A DNA stretch of 37,602 nucleotides from Alphaproteobacteria bacterium (GTDB lineage: Bacteria; Pseudomonadota; Alphaproteobacteria; Rs-D84): assembly GCA_009784275.1 (NCBI GenBank), contig WRCA01000008.1:1-37602 (forward strand), in the 5' to 3' direction. Positions 28,577-36,869 of the stretch are shown here, in pieces. Both the position numbers and the translations under genes were made by a program. Below the pieces are notes generated by a model, which was not told where the DNA came from, did no database searches, and saw only the letters and a list, made by a program, of their open reading frames with translations. Position 1 is the stretch's first letter, and every line of letters begins with the position of its first letter.

Positions 28577-29249
28577 TTTTCTTTTCTTTTGCTTCCATCA
28601 CATATTTCCAAACGAATCCTGCGATGATCGCACCCACAATTGGCGCAACCCAGAATACCCACAAGTGACTTAACGCCGTAGGATCAGATGAGAACAGAGC
28701 CTGGGAAGTGCTTCGTGCCGGATTGACCGATGTATTCGTAATTGGAATACTGGCCAAGTGTATCGCGGTAAGGCTTAAACCGATCGCCACACCGGCAAAT
28801 TTATTCAATGCATCTTTTGCAGTTACCCCGATAATAATTGTCAGGAACACAAAGGTCATCACGATTTCGGTCAGCAATGCCGCACCAAGTGTATATGTGC
28901 CATAGTTATTCGCCGCAAACGCCCCGACCTTTGCCGGCATATTCGCGCGTCCTGTGGCAATCAGGTAAATTATAGTCGCCGCAAGAATTGCGCCGACCAG
29001 CTGCGACAGGATATAAGGCCATGCCTTTTTCCATTCAAAGCGTCCCGCTGCAGCAAGACCCAAGGTTACCGCCGGGTTGAAATGTCCGCCAGAAATATGG
29101 CCGACCGCATAAATCATCACCATAACGGCAAGTCCGAACGCAAATGACACACCCAGAACACCGATATAATTGCCCGCCAGCACGGCAGCGCCGCAACCGA
29201 ACAGGATAAGAACAAAAGTCCCGAGGAACTCTGCAAAAAGTTTCTTCAT
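28572..29249 (-). CDS. aqpZ: aquaporin Z-like channel
   Basis: Two NPA motifs: SGGHFNPAVTLGL and NTSVNPARSTSQALF. Confidence 0.95.
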   Translation of the reverse strand: MKKLFAEFLGTFVLILFGCGAAVLAGNYIGVLGVSFAFGLAVMVMIYAVGHISGGHFNPAVTLGLAAAGRFEWKKAWPYILSQLVGAILAATIIYLIATGRANMPAKVGAFAANNYGTYTLGAALLTEIVMTFVFLTIIIGVTAKDALNKFAGVAIGLSLTAIHLASIPITNTSVNPARSTSQALFSSDPTALSHLWVFWVAPIVGAIIAGFVWKYVMEAKEKKK

Positions 29250-29382
29250 GTTTTCTCCTTTTAAAACAAAGCGATTGTGAATAATTTCGTGATAAAAATC
29301 AAGGGGTTTAATAAAGTTTACAAATTACTTGACCAATAATATTAATGTGTAATAATTACCGCCTGTAACAGTTGGATTATTT

Positions 29383-30408
29383 ATGGCAGGACTAGATAAA
29401 TATCATATAGAGCGCAATACCCAAAAAGATGCAAAATTGCTATCGTATCTGCGACCCAATGGCAGTATAGTCGGCGAAAGATACTTGGCGTCATATCAAT
29501 ATAATAAAAATTACGACTCTTTTAATTATCACCTTCCGTCTGGCCTTTGGCACGATACTATTACCGGGAAAGAAGGCGAGAATATCATAGACCTCGTTGC
29601 AGATTCCTTGGGCATTCCAGAAAATTATAAATATTACTATGCCATGATATGGCTTAACCGATATCTGGAATCTGATAGAGATTTTGAAAAAGCGCCGGTA
29701 ATGGCCCAGTTTTATAATTCAAGATACGGCCCGCAAAAAGCCCATGATAAGATATTCGAGAAATATCCCTATTATGATGAAAAAGGCGTTCTGAATGGGT
29801 ATGACTTGCACATAGCGCCAATTTATGGTGCTTATATAAAAGATGGTGTAGTTGTTGAAGAAAGCCTTCATTTCCCAGAAGCATATTTCGTCCCGATTAC
29901 AATTGATCCGTCTACGGGTATACCTTGCAAGCATCATATCCCTTGGGGACGGTCGCTTTATAATTTACCCAAAGTAATACAATCTGAAAATATCATAGTA
30001 GTAAGCGATGCCCAAATCGCAAACTCTGCATCCAGAATCTGGCGCGATGTTCCTGGCAAGCATACCGTGGCTGTAACTACATGGTCAGGTGGAAGGTTTC
30101 AAGTCCAACATTCTGACTGGTCGCCAATACAGGGTAAAAATGTCTTGATAATACCCAGGGGAACGGAGTTTTGCGAACAAAATACCCCACTTGAAAAGCA
30201 ACCAGATTGGCGTGATGCACGGGAAGTGGCAAATATTTTAAGCCGCTCTGAAATGAAAAATAAAGTCTCTATCGTAGATCCAAGAAAATTCCGGGATGAT
30301 TTTAATAGCAATGAAACAATACACGAAGCTTTGAAATCGCGTCATACTGCGAAAGAGATAAATGATCATATCCGCAGAAATACTTCTATCTTTTATGATG
30401 GAAGATAA
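29383..30408 (+). CDS. primase/Toprim-like protein, apparently missing catalytic residues
   Basis: HLPSGLWHDTITGKEGENIIDLVADSLGI and SLYNLPKVIQSENIIVVSDAQIANSASRIW...AVTTWSGGRFQVQHSDWSPIQGKNVLIIPRGTE resemble mobile-element primase regions. Confidence 0.55.
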   Translation: MAGLDKYHIERNTQKDAKLLSYLRPNGSIVGERYLASYQYNKNYDSFNYHLPSGLWHDTITGKEGENIIDLVADSLGIPENYKYYYAMIWLNRYLESDRDFEKAPVMAQFYNSRYGPQKAHDKIFEKYPYYDEKGVLNGYDLHIAPIYGAYIKDGVVVEESLHFPEAYFVPITIDPSTGIPCKHHIPWGRSLYNLPKVIQSENIIVVSDAQIANSASRIWRDVPGKHTVAVTTWSGGRFQVQHSDWSPIQGKNVLIIPRGTEFCEQNTPLEKQPDWRDAREVANILSRSEMKNKVSIVDPRKFRDDFNSNETIHEALKSRHTAKEINDHIRRNTSIFYDGR

Positions 30409-30474
30409 TAATCACTTGCCTGATGTTTTATTCTTATGCTATATTTGCCTTTGTCAAAAAAAGGTGGATGTACG

Positions 30475-31845
30475 ATGAAAAATAAGAATAATTTTATCCC
30501 TTTGCTTCTTATATTTATAACCGGATATGTCAGTTTGTCCTTGGAATTGATGGTCTTGCGGCAAGTGGCGCATTTCGTTGGCAGCACAGCCGCAATTTCC
30601 AGCATAGTAATTGGGATTTTCTTGGGTGCAATGACCATAGGGTATTTTGTGGGCACAAAGAAATTCAAGATGGACATTTATAAAACCGTGGGATTAAGCT
30701 TCTTGGCTATTGCCGTGTTGACCATATTGGCATGCAGCTTTCCCCTTATTTCGAATTATTTCTATTTGATGTACGCTGGCAAAATACAATCGCCGATAAT
30801 ACAGACTTTCATTTATTCATTCGTGTTTCTATCAATAGCGCCGTTTTTATTCGGCTTTAACACCGCAGCATTGTCACAAGTTATGCATGATAAGGAGCGC
30901 AGCAATACAGGAATAATAATGGGCATAGGGACCATTGGTTCCGTGCTGGGGTCATTGGTTACAACCTTGGTGTTTATGGCCTTGCTGGGGGTTAATTATA
31001 CGATTATGCTGACTGTTGTCCTGGCTGGTGTCGGCGCTTATTTGGCATACAGAAAAACTTGGGTTTTGGTGATATCCATAGCCGCTTTTATGATGGCTTG
31101 GTTTTTTAATAATGACAGCGTCTTGTATAAAAATTACGGTTTGGTTTCGAATAATGCTGAAAACACGGTCTTGGTTGCGAGAACTATGGACGGGGGCAGG
31201 GTTCTGCTTGTTGATTCCGCAACACATTCATATATTTCCAAAGATGGAAAAACTGCTGCGGAATACATTAATTATATCAATTGGCATTTTATAAATACTA
31301 TTCCCGCCGACCAGACTAAAGACATCCTGGTACTGGGGGCGGGGGGATTTACAGTAGGAAACTTGGACGAGCGTAACAGGTATACATTCGTGGACATAGA
31401 TAAAGCCTTGCCGGAAATCGCCGAGAAACATTTTTTAAGAAAGAAGCTGTCGAATAATAAGAAATTCGTGGTCCAAGATGCGGGTCAATTTTTGAGGGCA
31501 GCAGGTGCTGATTATGACCTTATTGTTATGGACGTGTTTTCGCGTTGGAGTATTCCGGAAACGATGATTACGACAGAGTTCATGTCCAGTATGAAATCAA
31601 AGCTGCGCCCAGGCGGGGTCATAGTGATGAATACGATCGGCAGCGCGAACTTTGGTGATGAATATAGTAAAAAGTTGGATAATACAATACGAACCGTTTA
31701 TCCGAATAATCTGACGAGACAGTTGGTAGGAGACTATAACGGTTGGGAATCATCAGATTACGTAAATGTCTTGTATATCTTCCATAACACGCCAAATTCA
31801 GGAAAAATATATAATGCCAATAAAAATTCAGTGATTTATGATTGA
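30475..31845 (+). CDS. membrane-fused spermidine synthase-like protein (N-terminal TM domain plus methyltransferase-like domain)
   Basis: YVSLSLELMVLRQVAHFVGST; ILVLGAGGFTVGNLDERNRYTFVDIDKALPEIAEKHF; YDLIVMDVFSRWSIPETMITTEF. Confidence 0.8.
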   Translation: MKNKNNFIPLLLIFITGYVSLSLELMVLRQVAHFVGSTAAISSIVIGIFLGAMTIGYFVGTKKFKMDIYKTVGLSFLAIAVLTILACSFPLISNYFYLMYAGKIQSPIIQTFIYSFVFLSIAPFLFGFNTAALSQVMHDKERSNTGIIMGIGTIGSVLGSLVTTLVFMALLGVNYTIMLTVVLAGVGAYLAYRKTWVLVISIAAFMMAWFFNNDSVLYKNYGLVSNNAENTVLVARTMDGGRVLLVDSATHSYISKDGKTAAEYINYINWHFINTIPADQTKDILVLGAGGFTVGNLDERNRYTFVDIDKALPEIAEKHFLRKKLSNNKKFVVQDAGQFLRAAGADYDLIVMDVFSRWSIPETMITTEFMSSMKSKLRPGGVIVMNTIGSANFGDEYSKKLDNTIRTVYPNNLTRQLVGDYNGWESSDYVNVLYIFHNTPNSGKIYNANKNSVIYD

Positions 31846-31867
31846 TAAGACTTTTATTTTCGCCGCC

Positions 31868-32428
31868 CTATAAAAGTCTTACATTTATTCCATACTTTTT
31901 CAGCAACGCTGTGAGTATGCCGTCACCAGGTATTAATGTGCCAGTGAATGTTCCGTCATGTATTGCCCCAACACCGCATGACGGACTGCCTCGCCTTCCT
32001 ATGAATTCTGTAGCACCAATGGCCAAGGCAAGCTGAACAACTCCAATTGCACCAATTGTGAAAGCTTCGGTGTAGTCTTTCCCAGATCTGGCAACAACTT
32101 TTCCATTAATTGGTCCCTCACAAGGCTCGCGCGGGGTAGGCAATCCGCCCGCAAAGGCTTCAGGGCATACTAGATTGATAAATTCTTTGCCAAAAAGAGA
32201 CGGGTCTGATCTGCGAGTCATAAGCGCGGGCCTAGTAGAACAAGTGCCGTTATATTTGCAAGCAATATTTGCTAAACAAGCAGAGGCGATCTTTATAACT
32301 TTTTTTGCTGTCTTCTTGTTTTTTTTAATAGAAATCATTTCTTCGGGGGACGGCAGCCAAAATATATCATCAATATAAGGACAACTACTGGAGAGCGCAT
32401 TAAAAGTCGGGATATTAGAATTTGTCAT
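31868..32428 (-). CDS. DUF523-family protein (TudS-like)
   Basis: ASACLANIACKYNGTCS; VCPEAFAGGLPTPREPCE; GRRGSPSCGVGAIHDGTFTG. Confidence 0.85.
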   Translation of the reverse strand: MTNSNIPTFNALSSSCPYIDDIFWLPSPEEMISIKKNKKTAKKVIKIASACLANIACKYNGTCSTRPALMTRRSDPSLFGKEFINLVCPEAFAGGLPTPREPCEGPINGKVVARSGKDYTEAFTIGAIGVVQLALAIGATEFIGRRGSPSCGVGAIHDGTFTGTLIPGDGILTALLKKYGINVRLL

Positions 32429-32440
32429 AGCATTTTATCA

Positions 32441-32528
32441 TGGCGGAGCGTATAGGATTCGAACCTATGGACCGCTAAACACGGTCACAGATTAGCAATC
32501 TGCTGCATTACCACTCTGCCAACGCTCC
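32441..32528 (-). tRNA. tRNA-Ser(GCT)
   Basis: GGAGCGTTGGCAGAGTGGTAATGCAGCAGATTGCTAATCTG, long variable arm, TTCGAAT, CGCTCCGCCA. Confidence 0.95.
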
Positions 32529-32582
32529 GGCGGGAACAATTATACATAGCAGACAGCTAAACGCAAGCAAAAACTATACGTC

Positions 32583-33119
32583 TTATTCGGCGTCGGCTGC
32601 GACTTGCATTTTAACAATTACATCAGGATTATCCACCGCACCGTTATTAGCCTGGGTGCCTGCCTTTATCTTGTCCACGAACTCCATTCCAGATGACACT
32701 TTACCAAAAGCGGTGTACTGGCCGTCCAGAAAACGCGCATCATTGAACACTATGAAGAACTGGCTGTCAGCACTGTTTATATCACTGGCGCGCGCCATTG
32801 ATACCACTCCGCGCATATGCGGCGTTTTATTAAACTCGGCCGCCAGTTTTTTGCCTGACCCCCCCATTCCAGTGCCCAGCGGATCCCCTGTCTGCGCCAT
32901 AAAGCCCGGGATCACACGATGAAATTTCAAACCATCATAGAATCCCGCGCGCGTTAGTTCCTTTATCCTGGCTACATGATTTGGCGCAGCGGCCGAATCC
33001 AACTCGATGACAACACGCCCGTCTTTTAAGTCCAAATAGATTGTGTTTTCCTTGTCCATAGCATTCGCCCCCGTTACTGTTAAAAAAACCGCCATAATCG
33101 CAGTTAAAACTTGTTTCAT
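32583..33119 (-). CDS. periplasmic cyclophilin-type peptidyl-prolyl isomerase
   Basis: Signal peptide; GLKFHRVIPGFMAQTGDPLGTGMGG; SQFFIVFNDARFLDGQYTAFGKV. Confidence 0.94.
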   Translation of the reverse strand: MKQVLTAIMAVFLTVTGANAMDKENTIYLDLKDGRVVIELDSAAAPNHVARIKELTRAGFYDGLKFHRVIPGFMAQTGDPLGTGMGGSGKKLAAEFNKTPHMRGVVSMARASDINSADSQFFIVFNDARFLDGQYTAFGKVSSGMEFVDKIKAGTQANNGAVDNPDVIVKMQVAADAE

Positions 33120-33207
33120 AGTATTCTCCCATATGTTTGCAGAAACATAGTTTTTTTACACCGCTAATACAAGTAAAAATATGACTAAAGAGTTGATTTA
33201 AAAAAAA

Positions 33208-33981
33208 TTATTCCGGGCGGACGGCGATGAACTGAAATTCATTATCTTCTGGCTTTGGCCCGCCAAATCTGCCAATTGTCCAATTTTCCACAAATCTCAC
33301 TGCAGAATAAATAGTGTACCCATCTTGATTATGGTCATTTACATCATACGAATCCGCAAAAATCAGCACATCGTCATTTTTGATTTTTTCGGTACCCATA
33401 TTGTCATATCCGATTATAACTTGCCAATGGGGACCCGATGCGTTCCACAAAACCAGGACAGCATATCCGGACTTGATAAAATGTTCTAACATTTCTACCT
33501 GGTTTTCTTCAGAGATTGTATTAAAACCGTAATCGTACGTAGTAACCATTTCAAACCCGCCGACGGTTTTGAATATTTTGATCATATCGGCTAAATTTGT
33601 TGCCTCTGGGATGTTTTTTATGGGACGTTCTTTCGGGCGCATCTGGGCCAGTGATTGTTCGTTATTCTCCCCCAGTTTTCCAAAATAATCCATCACCATT
33701 AATGCAGCAGCCGGCCCACAGCTGAACTCGCTTGACTGCTGAATTGTTTTGAACTTTGGCAAAATTGTTAGGTGATCCGTAGATTTCATATTATAAAAAT
33801 CGGGATATTTGAAATACGGGGAATTCTTGTGGTCAGCGCTGCGTTCATTAACTCTTGCCCCGTCAGTCTTGGATATTTCCGGCTTGCCAGTAATTTTCAT
33901 TTCATCAGAAAAGTTTCCGCCACATGATGTAAGCAAAAAGTAAGTTAATAAAAAGGCACTATTCTTAAACATCGAAATCAT
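33208..33981 (-). CDS. C39-like peptidase family lipoprotein
   Basis: LTSCGG lipobox; QQSSEFSCGPAAALMVMDYFG; GPHWQVIIGYD; FADSYD. Start approximate; overlaps the amidase gene. Confidence 0.75.
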   Translation of the reverse strand: MISMFKNSAFLLTYFLLTSCGGNFSDEMKITGKPEISKTDGARVNERSADHKNSPYFKYPDFYNMKSTDHLTILPKFKTIQQSSEFSCGPAAALMVMDYFGKLGENNEQSLAQMRPKERPIKNIPEATNLADMIKIFKTVGGFEMVTTYDYGFNTISEENQVEMLEHFIKSGYAVLVLWNASGPHWQVIIGYDNMGTEKIKNDDVLIFADSYDVNDHNQDGYTIYSAVRFVENWTIGRFGGPKPEDNEFQFIAVRPE

Positions 33982-35131
33982 ATTTTCCAATTGCTTTTAC
34001 GATTGCTGCAACCAGTTTATCCTGATGGTCGTTAGTTTTCAACAGCTTTTCTTCTTCCGCATGCGACAGGTGCCCTAATTCCACCAACGCCCCTGGAATA
34101 GTCGACCGCAACACCCCAAATGGCGCTTGGCGCAATGCCGGGCCAGGCTGTTGGATTATGCCGGCTTTCTTGAAAGTAGTTGTCACGCCATTGGCAAATT
34201 CCACTGAAAGCTCTGACACAGCATGCTGTTGCAATGCAGACAGCGCATTTCGGATATTAGGTTCGAACCTGGCAAAGCCGTCGACCTCGATTTTATCTGC
34301 CGCATTTTCAGCGTCTGCCAGTTTCTGCGCCTCTTCGTCAGATGCTTTTTTAGAAAGAGTATAAATCGAAAAGCCCCGCATTTGTCGGCTGGGGTTAGCA
34401 TTCGCATGCAGCGATATGAATAAATCAGCATGGTTCTTCTCGGCAATTCCGGCACGAGTATCAAGGTTCAAGAATATATCCTTGTCTCGTGTCATATAAG
34501 TCCGATATCCGTTTGCATCCAGCTTATCCTTTAACTTCTTTGCAACCTTCAAAACTATATCTTTTTCTCTGGTCCCAGCTTTGCTTATGGCACCAGGGTC
34601 CTTGCCACCATGCCCGGCATCAATTACTATGATGGGTTTGCGGGCTTTTGATTGCTCTTTTGATGCGGCGGCAGTACTGGCCGCGCTTGCAGACGCACTT
34701 GAACCACCCGCGGTAAAGTCCAATGCCAGTCGATATCCAGAATCCCCGTTCGGATCCAACACCAGGATCTGATTTTTTGGTATTTCTGAAATAGACTTCG
34801 TCAGGGTCGCAATAACCTGCAATTTGTCACCAACCTGTTCCTGCGATATGGATTTTATCAAGGTTCCAGATGCCAAAGAAGGCTTTATCCCCGTATCGCC
34901 CGAGGTATTAGAAAGATTCACAACCAAACGTGCGGGTTCTGTTAAATAATCTAGAGAATAAGAAGGTCGGGAAGATGTTTCAATAACAAGGCGGGTTTTA
35001 TTGCCGGGTTGAGCCCCAGACCGCAAGCCCAGCAAACTATTTCGTGCTGCAAAAGCCATGCGCGGCAAAAAAGTGACCACCAACGCACTAACACCTGCGA
35101 TTTTCAAAACCGTTCGCCTGGACATCTCCAT
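33965..35131 (-). CDS. amiC: Tat-type N-acetylmuramoyl-L-alanine amidase (AmiC-like: AMIN plus Amidase_3)
   Basis: SRRTVLKIAGVSALVVTFLPRMAFA; IVIDAGHGGKDPGAIS; LFISLHANANPSRQMRGFSIYTLS; ALVELGHLSHAEEE. Confidence 0.93.
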   Translation of the reverse strand: MEMSRRTVLKIAGVSALVVTFLPRMAFAARNSLLGLRSGAQPGNKTRLVIETSSRPSYSLDYLTEPARLVVNLSNTSGDTGIKPSLASGTLIKSISQEQVGDKLQVIATLTKSISEIPKNQILVLDPNGDSGYRLALDFTAGGSSASASAASTAAASKEQSKARKPIIVIDAGHGGKDPGAISKAGTREKDIVLKVAKKLKDKLDANGYRTYMTRDKDIFLNLDTRAGIAEKNHADLFISLHANANPSRQMRGFSIYTLSKKASDEEAQKLADAENAADKIEVDGFARFEPNIRNALSALQQHAVSELSVEFANGVTTTFKKAGIIQQPGPALRQAPFGVLRSTIPGALVELGHLSHAEEEKLLKTNDHQDKLVAAIVKAIGKYDFDV

Positions 35132-35138
35132 GCTGGGA

Positions 35139-35166
35139 ATTATATCAAAAAGAGTAGGAGAGTAAA
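35139..35166 (-). promoter_or_regulatory. amiC promoter TTTACT-N16-TATAAT
   Basis: Perfect -10 seven nt from the ATG at 35131; -35 falls in the 8-bp tandem repeat. Confidence 0.5.
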
Positions 35167-35206
35167 AGAGTAAAAGAGTAAGAGATATTTTTTACTCTTT
35201 TACTCT
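35151..35206. repeat. 8-bp tandem repeat AGAGTAAA (4 near-copies) plus inverted TTTACTCT x2
   Basis: agagtagg agagtaaa agagtaaa agagtaag ... tttactct tttactct; can form a long stem. Confidence 0.85.
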
Positions 35207-35232
35207 GCCAGCAAAGCCGGCGTTACTCTCGG

Positions 35233-35263
35233 ATAAAAAATCCCGCAATCGCGGGATTTTTTA
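35233..35263. terminator. rubrerythrin intrinsic terminator
   Basis: AAAAAATCCCGC aatc GCGGGATTTTTT. Confidence 0.85.
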
Positions 35264-35878
35264 TCTGTTTGCGTATTCGCAAAAGCCTTCATTGGTATCG
35301 CACTTTTCAAGGGTGCTTTCCGCAACGAAATAGCCCTGGCCATGCAGGCAAGCCGAACATACTGTTGGCGCTTCCTTGCCAATATGCCAGTTACCACAGT
35401 TGGTACAGCGCCACATAACATTGCGGTCACTCTTAAACAGGGTGCCTTTTTCAATGGCTTCGATCAGGGTGCGATAGCGGGATTCGTGATAACGTTCCGC
35501 CATTCCGATATGCTTCAGGGTTTCGGCAATCCCATCAAATCCTTCCTTGGCTGCAGTCTGTGCGAATTCTGGATACATTACGGTGTTTTCATGGTTTTCA
35601 CCGAAAGCCGCAGATTGCAGGTTTTCAAGGGTCGTGCCGATTTTTCCGGCGGGAAAGGCCGCAGTGACTTCAATCTCTCCGCCTTCCAGCATCTTGAACA
35701 AACATTCTGCATGCTCTTTTTCTTGATTTGCAGTCTCTTCAAAAATCTTGCCGATGGCTTCATAGCCTTCTTTTTTTGCCTTGGCCGCAAAGAAAGTGTA
35801 GCGATTACGGGCTTGGGATTCACCGGCGAAAGCGGTAAGAATATTCTTTTCGGTCTGTGTTCCTTTGAGTGATGGCAT
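35261..35878 (-). CDS. rbr: rubrerythrin
   Basis: AFAGESQARNRYTFFAAKA; ANQEKEHAECLFKML; CTNCGNWHIGKEAPTVCSAC rubredoxin-like site. Confidence 0.96.
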   Translation of the reverse strand: MPSLKGTQTEKNILTAFAGESQARNRYTFFAAKAKKEGYEAIGKIFEETANQEKEHAECLFKMLEGGEIEVTAAFPAGKIGTTLENLQSAAFGENHENTVMYPEFAQTAAKEGFDGIAETLKHIGMAERYHESRYRTLIEAIEKGTLFKSDRNVMWRCTNCGNWHIGKEAPTVCSACLHGQGYFVAESTLEKCDTNEGFCEYANR

Positions 35879-35996
35879 ATTATTTCTCCTTTTCTATGTG
35901 GCGGATTATAGCATAAAAGTGATGGATGTCAATTTTGGATTAAGCTCAATTTCTGCTTGATTTAAGAGAAATAGTATTATATATTAAGCGGCACTT

Positions 35997-36072
35997 GGCT
36001 GGGTAGCTCAGTTGGTAGAGCAAGGGACTGAAAATCCCTGTGTCGGGGGTTCGATTCCCTCCCCAGCCACCA
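35997..36072 (+). tRNA. tRNA-Phe(GAA)
   Basis: GGCTGGGTAGCTCAGTTGGTAGAGCAAGGGACTGAAAATCCC...GGGGGTTCGATTCCCTCCCCAGCCACCA. Confidence 0.97.
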
Positions 36073-36077
36073 TAAAA

Positions 36078-36106
36078 TTAAAACGCCTTGGTGGCGTTTT
36101 TTTATT
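36078..36106. terminator. intrinsic terminator after tRNA-Phe
   Basis: AAAACGCC ttgg(t) GGCGTTTTTTTAT. Confidence 0.8.
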
Positions 36107-36869
36107 TCAATCCTGCGAACTTCAAGCTATCCGAGATGTTTTTGCGAATTGCCATTTCTTCTTCCACATTTTCTATATCTCCGCCGCGGCTGCCAAGGTA
36201 TTCGAAGATAATCAGATATTTGTTTTTATAGATTTGTCTCGCCGTGCCAGGTTTCATATTTTTATTATTCTTAAAATAAACAAAATCAAGTTTATTACCA
36301 TATTCTTTATTTGCCTTATCAATCAACTCTATAACTTCTTTCACAGATGAGAACTTTTTATCATCTGGCCCGCGCATTTCTGCGTACACTACTAAAACCT
36401 GCCCGCCGTTTTTAAGGATATCAAAGATTCTCTTTATACGACGCTGATATTTTTCATTTATGTTTTTATATTCTATATCAAACGGAACATCCGGATCAAA
36501 ATCATGATTGTAGACAAGGCCGGTACGCTGATTAATATAAATCGCCTTGCTGTTATCTGGATTAAGTTTATCGTATTTTAAATCGGCTTTATCAAAATAT
36601 CCATAGAATCTGTTGATGAAAATTTCCATTCTTTTTTGAAATGTGCTGCCGTACATCCAGTCGAATGGCCCACTATATTTTCGCAGGTTGTTTATCTTTA
36701 AGCAATCGGGAACAAAGCAAGCCTCGCCCAATGAAAATATTAAATCATATTTTATTTTTTTCCGAAGAAGATCGTGTAAATTTAATGACTGAATCTTCTT
36801 TCTGGTCTGCTTGCGGATTTTCGAAGAGGGAATAAAAGCGCATACAAATGCAGCCAACAATTTCTTCAT
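36102..36869 (-). CDS. DUF1796-like putative cysteine peptidase
   Basis: FSLGEACFVPDCLKINNLRKYSGPFDWMYGS. Confidence 0.75.
   Translation of the reverse strand: MKKLLAAFVCAFIPSSKIRKQTRKKIQSLNLHDLLRKKIKYDLIFSLGEACFVPDCLKINNLRKYSGPFDWMYGSTFQKRMEIFINRFYGYFDKADLKYDKLNPDNSKAIYINQRTGLVYNHDFDPDVPFDIEYKNINEKYQRRIKRIFDILKNGGQVLVVYAEMRGPDDKKFSSVKEVIELIDKANKEYGNKLDFVYFKNNKNMKPGTARQIYKNKYLIIFEYLGSRGGDIENVEEEMAIRKNISDSLKFAGLK

Noticed and set aside
35151-35206. CRISPR-like array
   Set aside because: Units are 8 bp, contiguous and without spacers: a simple tandem/inverted repeat.
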